DNA of 64,000 nucleotides, taken from Lasiosphaeria ovina (lineage: Eukaryota; Ascomycota; Sordariomycetes; Sordariales; Lasiosphaeriaceae). The stretch covers positions 5,270,001-5,334,000 of the forward strand of contig JAULSN010000003.1 of assembly GCA_033439765.1 (NCBI GenBank), written 5' to 3'. Both the position numbers and the translations under genes were made by a program. The notes under the pieces were generated by a model that ran no database searches, was not told the DNA's origin, and saw only the letters and a program-made list of their open reading frames with translations. Shown piece by piece: positions 34,134 to 44,185 of the stretch (positions are counted from its first letter, which is position 1; the number at the start of each line of letters is the position of its first letter).

Positions 34134-34841
34134 ATGGCGTTGCAGATTGCTCAATACCCTCTTGTCTCGAACTCCTGCAACATGCCGAAGCCCAATACCA
34201 TCATTCCCGCACCACAGCGTGAGGCACTCCTAGAGTGCTTCCGCTCGATCACCCGCCTAGTCCGGCCGGAGCTCCGCTGCCAGCTAGTACTAGTTGGCGG
34301 TGCTGCCAGCATTGCCCACTCCTCGATCCTCAAGACCGAGGACGTAGATGTTGCGGCGCCTCCCAGCGCGCTAATAGACATCTGGGAGGGAGCGTCGACC
34401 GGCGCTCTGAACTTTTCCATCGAATCCGACGGCAAGATCGCGTTCGACGCGCCGCAAGGTTTCCGCGTCCGAGTTAACATCATCGAGCTCGGGAGCGGTT
34501 GCATCGAACGGATCCACGTGGCAGAGCCATTTCACAATGGTTCTGTCGCGTCCATGTCGGATTTGTTGTTGTTGAGAGCCGTGACGGTGGTCGATCGTGG
34601 GGGGGATGGTGATATTGCGGACTTTAAGTGGCTGTTGGCAGGGGTGGCAAGAAGGGGTCAATTCCCAGCGATTGACGATGAGGAATTGGGATGGCTGGTC
34701 AGGGCTGGGGACGCCTGTTTGGGGAAGTTGGGCCGGTTAGTTATTGCCGGTATCCTTGGAGAGCACAATGAAGCCGCCGCCATGGGGCTTCTTGGATTTT
34801 TTAAAAAAATAGTTGATAATAACATTTATGATGCGGCTTGA
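34134..34841 (+). CDS. Nucleotidyltransferase-fold-like protein
   Basis: 235 aa from the ATG at 34134. The block CQLVLVGGAASIAHSSILKT followed by EDVDVAAPP has the GG...T.D.D layout of minimal nucleotidyltransferases (AbiEii/DUF6036-like), where the two acidic residues bind metal. Downstream are RVRVNIIELGSG, MSDLLLLRAVTVVDRGGDGD and DFKWLLAG, which resemble the 'lead/disperse by category' helix segments of such proteins. Fungal copies are uncharacterised; the activity is inferred from fold only. It may have two more 5' exons (33778-34088). The 3' end overlaps the start of an ankyrin-repeat frame. Confidence 0.55.
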   Translation: MALQIAQYPLVSNSCNMPKPNTIIPAPQREALLECFRSITRLVRPELRCQLVLVGGAASIAHSSILKTEDVDVAAPPSALIDIWEGASTGALNFSIESDGKIAFDAPQGFRVRVNIIELGSGCIERIHVAEPFHNGSVASMSDLLLLRAVTVVDRGGDGDIADFKWLLAGVARRGQFPAIDDEELGWLVRAGDACLGKLGRLVIAGILGEHNEAAAMGLLGFFKKIVDNNIYDAA

Positions 34842-35262
34842 GGGTGCCGTATTAAGTCGAGATAACGTAAATGAGCTGAACAACCAAGGCGAGTCAGCGC
34901 TGTATCGCGCGTGCCTTTGCGGTGCGACCGATGCGGTCCAGCTACTCTTGTCTCGAGGAGCGGATCCCTCTATCCGACCACGTCCCTCTGGCCCGACTTG
35001 TTTGCGTTAGCTCTTTGTCTTCCAACCTCATGATATCCCAACCGTCACAAAGCAGCTGATTGACCATGGCGCCCCGATAGACGCCCTATCGAGCCAACGC
35101 ATCCGAGTGGTTCATTACCCTTTCCTTCTCCCGCATGGTACGCCGCTGTATTGGGTAGTGGAATCATCATGTGTGGAGGCGGTTCAGGCCCTGTTGGCCT
35201 GTGGCGCTGAAGTCTATATCCGCAATCAGGTCCCTATTCACTTGGAACCAGGACGGCAGTAG
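34828..35262 (+). pseudogene. Ankyrin-repeat gene relic with in-frame stop
   Basis: One frame from the ATG at 34828 reads NNQGESALYRACLCGATDAV then QLLLSRGADPS, a canonical ankyrin repeat. A TAG at 35008 interrupts it, and the same frame resumes with TVTKQLIDHGAPIDAL and GTPLYWVVESSCVEAVQALL followed by ACGAEVYIRN before TAG at 35260. Three repeat units are visible, too few for a stable stand-alone array. It overlaps the end of the nucleotidyltransferase-like gene in another frame. Confidence 0.65.
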
Positions 35263-36734
35263 TTTATTGATGACCTAGAGTCCCTGGTCGAAAAAGCCAA
35301 CCATGGTTATATACTTAAAAGCCAAATGGGAAGCCCAAATTCTGGCAAGCTTGAAAGTTACGGCCCAAAATGGGGACCGCGGGCATATACTGGTACATGG
35401 TTTGGAATAGTACATAACATCTTAGTTCAATCCGTAGCATAGTACATATGTTAGCTATAAGTGGAATATAACCCCTGAATGGTGCCCCTGAAATAAACAA
35501 CCTTCCAATTGTGGAATGGTGGTGCCAAAGGTGGGAAGAAAAGTCAAAATATTTACACTTTTCGCACCCGAAGTGTTGAGGAAAGTCATGACGAAAGATA
35601 ACTCTATATAAGTCCACAATGACTACATCAGTCCACAATGAACCGATTTCGATGAATCATAGCCAATGAGGTTGCTAGATAATAAAGGTTGATTATACAA
35701 AGCTTAGATACAGAGATTAGATAAGGCGGATTGAACGGCTATAAAAGAAAGCCTTCGCCCACCTCTTCTCTCCATAGAATAATCATCCAATCCATCACCT
35801 TTCAACCAACCACCACAAATGTGATGTCATTGTGATCCACTTTTTCTCCTCTTTCCATTGGTCTAATCCACACACCTTCAACCCTGACCCTGAACCGCCA
35901 AAAACAATTCGACAAACACACTGCCTTCCCTTTTACTTCTTTCACTCTTTCTTCTTCCACACTCACACACAACACACCATACAATCACAAGTGCTCTATA
36001 CATCCCTCCAACAACATAGCATCCTAGCTCCAAAACAGGGACGGTATTTAACATACTAATACATAATACGGCATGGCACATAGTATACTGGCACTTAAAA
36101 TATACCAGTATATGATATACTAGCCCAGAACATACTAGTACATAATATACAAACCTAGGACATGCTAGTACATAACATACTAGCATAGAATATACTAGTA
36201 TATATAACATACTAGAATATGATAGACTAGCTTAGACGCTGTACCGGTACCGATGCCACCCTCGGCTCTCGAACTTCACTCTGCCATTACCCATGTCAGA
36301 AACGCTCCACCCTTGATCTTGGTTTCTACTGTTGAAATTGTTCCTTCTGTTGTTCTGATTCTTCTAGATCTCTGGCGTGAGATCTGGTCCTTATAGTTGT
36401 GTGTGGTAATTAGCAACTGTGGTGGCCACAGGGTTGGCGAGGCTGACCAATCCTTGATTCTGGACCTTTCTAGCCACAACTACCCCTTTCTATCTGACAA
36501 GGGATTTGAATGTCCCAGTTCTAGGCCCTTGCTTACACGGGGACCATTTTTTTGGCTCTCCGGTTAAAACTGCCCCTTTTCGCAGGGCTGTGCGATTTAA
36601 TAGGCAGATATTAGCCGAAGCTGAGCCGGGGCTAATCTGGACTGATCAAGTGTGACGAATGATGACGTGACTATACCATTGGTGGTCGTCGATTTTAGGG
36701 TGGTGAAACACGTCTTCTTACCACGCCGTAACGA
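35263..36734. other. AT-rich, repeat-derived region
   Basis: No gene seen. Includes a promoter-like stretch (GGCTATAAAAG at about 35737, then a CT/CA-rich leader to about 35830) with no gene behind it, and the degenerate tandem array at 36040-36236. Base composition is visibly richer in A and T than the flanking genes, which suits RIP-altered repeats. Confidence 0.45.
36040..36236. repeat. Degenerate AT-rich tandem repeat
   Basis: Repeated variants of (A)CATACTAGTACATAA and ATATACTAG recur about eight times at roughly 15- and 30-bp spacing, e.g. ACATACTAGTACATAATATA then ACATGCTAGTACATAACATA. Confidence 0.65.
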
Positions 36735-36910
36735 CACAAAGTCACGAAACCGACCACAGGTCTGCTGGTTGGCCCTGAAACACCATAAATTGACCCCATC
36801 ACCAACTATGATGCCATCGCCAATGAATTATGGCATCATAACCTGTCCACCTAGATGGCATTTGATACTGACGGCGGCCTGGGCACGCTTCTCGTGCGCA
36901 GGGGAGGCTG
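36735..36910. repeat. Dispersed repeat, copy B
   Basis: Diverged direct copy of 26936-27115 (block comparison given there). Adjacent to it, TCGATTTTAGGGTGGTGAAA at about 36690 also recurs inverted near 31424. Confidence 0.6.
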
Positions 36911-37207
36911 CCTCCTCGTCCGTCGACCCATCACAAAGGCCATCCGCGTGAAGTCTATTCGCACTTGACGCCTCGTTTCATGGCTCGGCGTCACGAGGAC
37001 CGGGAGCTTCGAGGCCGTCAAGCCAAGTATAAATATCCCACATCTCCTTCTTCTTTGGTGATCCTCTAGTTCACTCGGCGCCACCTTCCTCTCCTTCTCG
37101 GTAACACTCTAATTAATTCGACTCCTCGACAACAAACCACACTCGACAAGCATCGCACCAGGCAAACAAGCACAATAAATTACGACTCCGCTTTACCACT
37201 TTCAACA

Positions 37208-37495
37208 ATGAACCCTCAACAATGGGGCGAGGAGTTCACGCAAATGCAACGGGATCAGCGCAAACAGAGGGAAAATCTCGAGAAGAAAAATAAGAACAAG
37301 GCCGAAGGGAAAGGAGCCTCATCCACTGGGGCCCAGTCCCAAGCCAGACGCCACAACTTTCTACCTGTCAATAATCCACGGAATCCCAGCGGAAACTCAT
37401 CAAACCCGTCGCAGATCGCACACCAAGGGGCTCGAGGCGGCAGTACCGGAAGCGGCAGATCGATGCCCCCACCACCTAGGCCCACTCACGGCTGA
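37208..37495 (+). CDS. Small hypothetical basic, low-complexity protein
   Basis: 95 aa, starting MNPQQWGEEFTQMQRDQRKQ. The first half is a charged helix (Lys/Arg/Glu/Gln), the second is Ser/Asn/Gly/Pro-rich, ending PPPPRPTHG. Not recognised. In favour of a real gene: a TATA-like TATAAATA at about 37029, a long pyrimidine-rich then CA-rich leader typical of fungal 5' UTRs, and a CACTTTCAACAATG start context. Against: it sits right behind a dispersed repeat and has no known relatives I can name. Confidence 0.4.
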   Translation: MNPQQWGEEFTQMQRDQRKQRENLEKKNKNKAEGKGASSTGAQSQARRHNFLPVNNPRNPSGNSSNPSQIAHQGARGGSTGSGRSMPPPPRPTHG

Positions 37496-38690
37496 GGGGG
37501 GACCTAAGGGAAACGCGAGCGGAAGTCCGGATACTTCTGGGTGTCAGGGGAACAGCAGCGGAAAGAGGGGTGGAGTGAAAATGAGCGGAAAATCGCTTAC
37601 ACCGACGACCGTTCAGCCACCGATCTAATTATTCCACGACCTTCGGATAGACCGGCCCTCGACAAACAGGGCGCCTTACAATATATATCGCTTCACCGAT
37701 CCCAGCACACGGCTCTTCCCCTTATCCCAGCACGCACTATATTTTGGCCCTTGAAGCATGCCTAGGATGCTTGCGAGGTGGTTATCCCAGCACACAAATT
37801 TTCGAAACCCCGAGACACTGAGGTGTCGCCTGCGAGGTACTGCACCCGCTCACGACAACACCGATATATACGTCAAGTTCGTTCTTTTTGGAGACCGGGA
37901 ATATTAGCTACATTTATATTGGAGCCATAAGATAGGTCAATAATAATACTATCTGGCAAAGCTGGCGGCACGGGGTGACCTGATACTGTGAGTTGTTCGA
38001 GATGGTGCCTAGCCTGCTAATGAGGAGAGAAATATGGTAGTGCCCGGTGGTAAAGGGGCTGCTGATTAGTCGTCAAACTGTGTCCAACTTGGGTGGGAAT
38101 AGGAGAGGCAGAAAGAAACACACACACCGGGGATTCGCTCGCCAGCGGTCAACACCCCACAACTCGTTATAGGACCAGCTCAAGAACGGCAAATACAGAC
38201 GGGCTCGGCCCATTTATTTGTCGATTTCTCTGATCCAGCCAAAGAATCTCTAGCTAATATCTATCTATCTAGAATAACTACCACATTCATCTCGCTCCCC
38301 CACCTGAAATTCCCGAACCCAGGTGGGCAGTCAAGGCCGGCACCTGCCAGCCAGTCGAGGTATCGATTAATTCCAGTGCAGCACCAGCAGCACAGCAGCA
38401 GCAGCAGCAGCAGCAACCAACATTGGAGACCGGCTCCAATTGGCTTCTCTCTCTCGTCTCGCCAATCAAAACCTGTTGACTGGGACGCAAGAACACAAAA
38501 AAACAAAATGGAAGAACACACGAAAAGTCCTGCTTCCGCTTGTCAAGTTTTTAGGTGATGGGGACTATAATAGCGAAGGTAGGGGAAAAGAAGGGCGAGG
38601 GGGGAAGCCTGTTCCCCTCGTTAATGATGTCAATCGGGGAATCTAGGAGGGAGCCCGGCGTCATGACGATCTGCGGCTGGTTACCCGTTA
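37496..38690. other. Intergenic region with short repeats
   Basis: No gene supported. ATCCCAGCAC occurs three times (37699, 37724, 37784). A (CAG)7 run lies at 38393-38413. Confidence 0.45.
38393..38413. repeat. (CAG)7 microsatellite
   Basis: Seven perfect CAG units, about 280 bp beyond the stop of the minus-strand gene at 38691. Confidence 0.9.
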
Positions 38691-40221
38691 TTATTTTCCC
38701 GAGCCAGAGGGCATCGCCGGGTTAACCAGAGCCCCCTTCCTGAAATCCAGAGATTGCTTAGGGTTGGTTGGAGGACGGGGCTGGGCCGGTGCCGGTGCCG
38801 GGGCCGGGGCCGGTGCCGGCGGGGCCCTGTGTGCTACTATCGGCGGGGGTACCTGCGCTGGGTTGAACATCATGCCTTTGTGCGTGGCGGCGGTTGACAT
38901 CGCGGCAGCTGACCTGGTGGGAGAAGTCGCCGCCGCCGCCGGGATGCCAGTCTGCGAGCTGCTGGAAGAGCCCGTGGGGATGTCTCCGAACACCTGTCGG
39001 GAGCTGTGCGACGGGAAGTAGTGCTCCTTGAGCTCTGCCTCGGTCTTTTCGCCATCCTCAAACTGCAGAGGAAGCTCGAACTCTGTGATTTTGGCGTTCC
39101 GTTATTAGCAATTAGCCATCCGTGCCGTTTGCTTCGGTAGTTGGTAAGGTACCCAAGTACCTTACTTACCTTCTGCCCAAATCATCTCCTTTATATACAA
39201 TCGCTTCACCACTTGGTACGTGTAGACAGGACCCATTTTCCGGCCATCGGCCGCGGACGCTACTGGCTTCTCCGTACGGAGCGTGAGGATTGAAATTAGC
39301 ATGGTGTCCGATGCTTCCGGTTTCCTCCGCCAAAACTGAAGGACGCCGCCAAGCATCCTCCGCTCGAGATCCCACCCAGATTCCCCCTTGTCACTACTGC
39401 CGTGATTGAATGCAGAGAGATCAGGAGGTGTCGCCCTGTTGGTACCTTCCTCAATCAGGCTGGCAGTCCGTAAATGTCTCTTTTCATGAGCGTCGCACAG
39501 TGCCCCTATAAACACGGCACATTCCTCGAGAACACTGTTTTTATTTTCTCCGTCTCGAGAGTCTGCAATCATGTTTATAAGCTTTTTTTTTCACGTTAGC
39601 CTAATTAACCCCGTACTAGGCCTGCCGCTGTAGGGACCGCGGGTTGTGGACACACAGAAAAAAAAATGATTGCTACCTATAGGTAAGGCAGTCACCTGTA
39701 CGATAGGAACTTACATCAATGTCTAGCGCCACAGCGACGCCAGCTCCTGTCCAGTTGTCGAGCTTGTTGCCGCAGAACTGTCTTCCGAGCACCATGGCAT
39801 GGAAAGGATGAGCCATTCTTTCGATTTGCACCTGAGGAGGTTTTACTGCAAGCATGTCGAGCCAGTTATCAAGCGAGCAAGGCTTTGGTGTGTATCCGGC
39901 AGCGCCGTATGCAGTGGGGTTAAGATTCACGCCGGTTTTGATGATATGGACGTCCATCGCGTTCATGTGGGTTTTGACCCTCTCGTTTCTGAGCATACGA
40001 AACGACAGACGGTTTATGTCCCGGACAGCTTTATACAGGTTGGACTCAGCGGGGAGCGTCTCGAATCTCGCTTCGATCTCGCTTCGAGTTTCCTCTTTGT
40101 TTGGATAGCGTTTTTTCTCATAAAAGACCCATTTGAGGGTGGGTTTTACGGGAGGACCTCCCGGGTTGGCTGCTCCTCTGGACGATGATGGTACGGGAGG
40201 ATTGGATGGTCTGGACGACAT
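38691..40221 (-). CDS. Hypothetical three-exon protein, unrecognised
   Basis: Minus-strand exons 39715-40221, 39170-39581 and 38691-39082, 436 aa. Borders: GAT|GTAAGT to AAAAAG|CTT with a GGCTAAC branch site, and GAAG|GTAAGT to CACAG|AG; all phases agree. N-terminus is Ser/Pro/Gly-rich (MSSRPSNPPVPSSSRGAANP). The middle is globular: LKWVFYEKKRYPNKEETRSE, VHIIKTGVNLNPTAYGAAGY, MVLGRQFCGNKLDNWTGAGV and DSRDGENKNSVLEECAVFIG. Exon 3 has FELPLQFEDGEKTEAELKEH, then an Ala/Pro tail with (PA)n repeats. I cannot place it in a family. The long, well-spliced structure and charged globular core argue for a real, probably lineage-restricted gene. Confidence 0.6.
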
Positions 40222-40763
40222 GTTGACAATGGGGGCTGGGTGGTAATGTTTCTAATAGGTTTTGATTTTGGCAGCGGTGTGCTGAAAATGAAGCGAAGGT
40301 GTAATAAGTACTGGGCCAAAGGTGGAATAAAGGGAAGCACGGATTACTCGCCAGGAGTAAGAAGATGAAGAGTGGGAAGAGGTAGTTGCCTCTGTTTGTG
40401 CCCAGTTTAATTTGATTGAGGATCCCGGCGGGCTCGTATGTGTTTAAATAACCAGTTTCTGAGCCGCTCAGGGCGGCAAGATGAAGAGACACGCAGCCAA
40501 CATGACACGTGTGCTCGCGATATCGTTTGGTCATGGCACAGAGAGGCTGAGCCTGATTGAGCCCCTGAGCCTGATGTGGTGAGCTCAATGGAGTCGACAC
40601 ATGTAAGCAGATACGAGGGAATCTGAGACATCGAGACGCAAGAGGTAAAGCCTCGTCAACTCTTAGGAGACGCCAAGGAGTCAACTTCAGTGCCGGTTTC
40701 CGGTGGCAGGAGCGGTACGAGACAAGACAAGAACAGAGAGAGGCGTGATGTGAAAGACATCTC

Positions 40764-40851
40764 AAAGGGGCAACCCGTAAATACCAAAGGGGCAACCCGT
40801 AAATACCAAAGGGGCAACCCGTAAATACCAAAGGGGCAACCCGTAAATACC
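40764..40851. repeat. Four perfect tandem copies of a 22-bp unit
   Basis: Unit AAAGGGGCAACCCGTAAATA plus CC, repeated four times without mismatch (40764, 40786, 40808, 40830). It lies about 540 bp upstream of the start of the 40221 gene. Perfect identity suggests recent expansion. Confidence 0.95.
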
Positions 40852-41981
40852 ATCCTGTAGGCGCCTAATCAAAAATAGCAGCACCAACGAACACCACCAC
40901 GATTCCAGCGTGCACAAATACTAACTGCTCCACCTGGGATTGGCTAGCTGCCTAGAGAAATTCTTCTACTTTTGACTCAGCTGACTCGGGGCCGACAAGC
41001 CAACACTGCAAAGCTTTCGTATAACCAGCCGACCTCAGACACAGGTGGCTAATGGCGGGCGGACGCTCCAGGAACCAAACATCAGCTTACCGCCCGACGT
41101 GAGGCGACCCACGCGCTGCCAAGACCGAGTTTAAGCAGGAGACGCAGAACTTCGATGCCGCCGGTCTGACCCTGATACAAATAGTACATACGCCAGCGTG
41201 CCTGGGCCGAAAACTTTGCATGCGCGTCGTCAGACGGCCATGGAAATTTCCCTTGGCACCGGGTGCCAATGACGCCAATACGACGATGGCAAGATGATTA
41301 ATAAATATAGGTAGGTATTGCCGCCGGGTATTGGCTTTTTTTTTCGTGACCAATTTTGATTTACATATCGCATAGGTAAGTGTTGATCCCCCTTTCCTCC
41401 TTTCCTGTGAATCGACCTAACTGCACAACACACCTAATCACCTCGAGGGCCCGCGGTTCCTCCCCCCTGCGTCACCATCACACCATTAATTACCAAAGAC
41501 CGCCGAAAACCCGTTTTTCGAAATTTCCTGCACCGACAAACGTGAAGCCGTAGAACGTCCCCGGCCGGCGTGGCCTTTTTTCCCGAAGCCTCGAAGCTCC
41601 GAAGCTTTGCCTCGGGCCAGGGAACGAAAATAAAATCATAACCTCACATGTCACAGGCTTGCAAGTGAGCCTGCTCCGTCTGGCCACTCCCAAACACCTC
41701 CGCGCGTCCACCTCCCAGAGCAAACCAGCGTAACCCCTGTTTTGTTCATCGCCTCCGTAGTGTGGAGACCTCCCCAGACATGCATGATTTTGTGCCCGAG
41801 CAGCACAGTCCTCAGTGATAATTACCGAGGTGCCGGATATTCCACCATTATTCCATCTATAAACCATGGCCGTCTTCGTCGCGGTATCCACCAATCCATC
41901 ACTCCTCACCCTGTCCCATGCTGACTTCCGTCCTGAGTACAGCATCATCAGCCCTCAGATCACCGTTAACACCCTTCACAT
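40852..41981. other. Intergenic region
   Basis: About 1.1 kb with no supported gene. Minus-strand frames at 41087-41948 are short and unrecognised. Confidence 0.5.
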
Positions 41982-42947
41982 TCACCATGGCTCGACTCTT
42001 CGGCGCAGCTGACCCTGCCTCTCCTCGCCGGACGCGGGTTTACTGCGTTTCAATGCGTCTACGCTCGTGGGGGAGCCCTGGTGTCTTGTGCCGCCCATCA
42101 TGATCTGCCGTGCGCTCTTGCCCATGCCGAGGTCGATTAGGACGGCCGAGTCGGTCGCCGTGTTGACGAAGATGTTGACGGCGACCAAGCCGCAGTGCAT
42201 GACGCTGCACTCGAGGTTGAGGAAGTCGACGGCCAGGATGATCTCGCGGAGCCACTTGAGCTTGAAGGACCGGGCGCCAGCTGGTGGACTAGAGTGTAGC
42301 CGTCAAGATAGGGCATGGTGTAGCCGACGACCCCGAGACCGCTAATCTCTTCCACCACCAGCGCATCCATGGAGACGACGTTCGGATGAGGCGGGAGGCG
42401 CCCGAGAATGTGTATGTCGGCCCACAGCCCGCCGCCCACGAACGAGGCATCCCGAAAGGGGAATTTCAGGGCAGCCACCCTCTCTTGGCCCGACTCCGGG
42501 TCCGTGTACGAAACTTGGTCCACCCCCATGGCCATTCGCTTGAGCACGGCGAGCTTTGATCGCGGGACTACGGGGAGCTGAGGTGTTGTGCAGCCTGAGG
42601 AGAGCCCGTATTCCGCAACCGACAGGTAATACGGCTCGCGGGACCTGACGACCCGCCTATCGGTTGTCGTTACCAAAAGCTCGCCCGATGGGGTCATGTC
42701 GATGCCTTGGACGTCGGGTGCGAGGCTGGCAAAGAGCCCGGGCAAAATGGCCCTGACGCGACAACGCGTTTCTCCTCCAGCTCCTCGAGGATTTCCGTGT
42801 CTTCTGCTTCGCTGCCTACGTCACGATCCGTTCGTCATCATCCCACTTCACCCACACACTGAGGTAGCGGAGAGTGTCGCTGTCCCGGTAGGTTACCGCG
42901 CCCTGCTTTCTCAAATCCGGACCGATCCATTTGACTGTACTAGCCAT
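41982..42947 (-). pseudogene. Protein-kinase-like gene, broken by frame changes
   Basis: Minus strand from ATG at 42947 (MASTVKWIGPDLRKQGAVTY). Coding-like stretches continue in changing frames: EAEDTEILEELEEKR, then ILPGLFASLAPDVQGIDMTP, LPPHPNVVSMDALVVEEISG and YTMPYLDGYTLVHQL, then KLKWLREIILAVDFLNLECS, HCGLVAVNIFVNTATDSAVL and IDLGMGKS. The last part matches the kinase catalytic-loop to DFG region, with HCGLVAVN where HxDxxxxN is expected, so the catalytic Asp is Gly. Frame changes fall near 42815, 42760 and 42275; the first two could alternatively be one 68-nt intron with a weak GTAGGC donor, but the third has no splice explanation. Probably a dead or pseudokinase gene. Confidence 0.6.
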
Positions 42948-44185
42948 GGTGGTGGATTGGAAGAACGACGTAGACGACGACAAGATGTCGGGAGAGAAAA
43001 AGGGTGCAGCTTGAAAGGACTGAGGAGCAAGGAGTTGGGTGGGGCGAGGTCGAGGCCGAGGACATAAGGGGAGAAAACAAAGAAGTGGGTATTTGGTAAA
43101 TACCTAGGTACCCGATACTATCCCCCACCTAGGCTGTTGTTGCCGGCTCCTTTTGTCTTTGTCCTTGTCCCATGGCAGAAAATTTAAAGAAAAGGGACAA
43201 GTCTTTGTTTGGTGAAGGGGATGTAATAGTCATTAATCAAAATGCTGAGGAACGGGCGACCTACCTAGGCGGGCCGTTCACGACAACGGCTTGGCCTGAT
43301 CGGGACAATTTTAGTCGTGTCCCCGGCTATATAGTGAGTGCTAGGCGGGAGGGCGTGACGGATGAGCTGGGGTTGTGGTGACGGGTCCTGGTCTTTGGCT
43401 CCTGGTCTTTGGCTCTCTTGGATCCTAGAGTCTAATTAGAATCGGCCTGTTGATGTGGCCGTCGCTCGTTCTTTCTCTCTTGATTGCTTACCTTGGGTAG
43501 GTTGGCAACTTTGGCGATATGAGTGGCTCTAAAACTCGTTTTCTGGCATTGTCGCATTTTGAGGCTGGTTGTCCAGGCCAGACAGGCGGCGGCGACCCCC
43601 GTTACATGTGTGCAACCGGCCCCTCCCCCCTGGGCAGCCCAGCCGGCCCGCCAGAGTCAGCGTCAGCGAGCACACTCTCGGCCCGCGCCCCGGAATAGGA
43701 AAGTGGGATGGCGTTTCAGCCATTCATTGGACGCCATGTTGTCGAGACCATGCCGGTTGCCGATGCGGCTCGGACGTGGTGGCGTTGGTCAGCTTCACGT
43801 TCCACGTTTCTAATTAGCCCGCCCACTGTGCCAAGCCCGGGGCCGGGGGCTGCAAGTCAGCAGGCTGAGCTACCTTATATAGGTACCTGGTAGGAAAGCG
43901 GCCGCCCGAGGAGCTGACAAAATGTTTGAGCTCTTGGCTGATGCCTGATGACTGAGCTGAGCTCACTGTCGCTGATATAGTCTTTTCTGGTCTGGTTGGC
44001 GACGACTGCGCCGTGTTGCCCACCCAGAAAGAGGCAGGCACACCATGTTAAATACCAGAGCCGATCCCCAAGTCCAAGTCTAGTGAGTTTACCGCTCTCT
44101 ACCGTCACTTAGCAGTACCTAGAACTTCAACTACATCTGGAGCAGTTTGCTTCAGCCTTCACTCCGGCTTTGATTTGGTTGCACC
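42948..44185. other. Intergenic region
   Basis: A 69-residue open frame at 43172-43381 plus is isolated and unrecognised. Otherwise promoter sequence of the DUF2235 gene (CACCATGA start context). Confidence 0.45.

Noticed and set aside
35700..36030. Possible LTR (TATA box followed by CT-rich leader)
   Set aside because: No second copy, no primer-binding site and no retrotransposon proteins nearby.
43172..43381. 69-residue open frame between the kinase relic and DUF2235 gene
   Set aside because: Isolated, no domain and no evident partner exons; chance length is plausible in this region.
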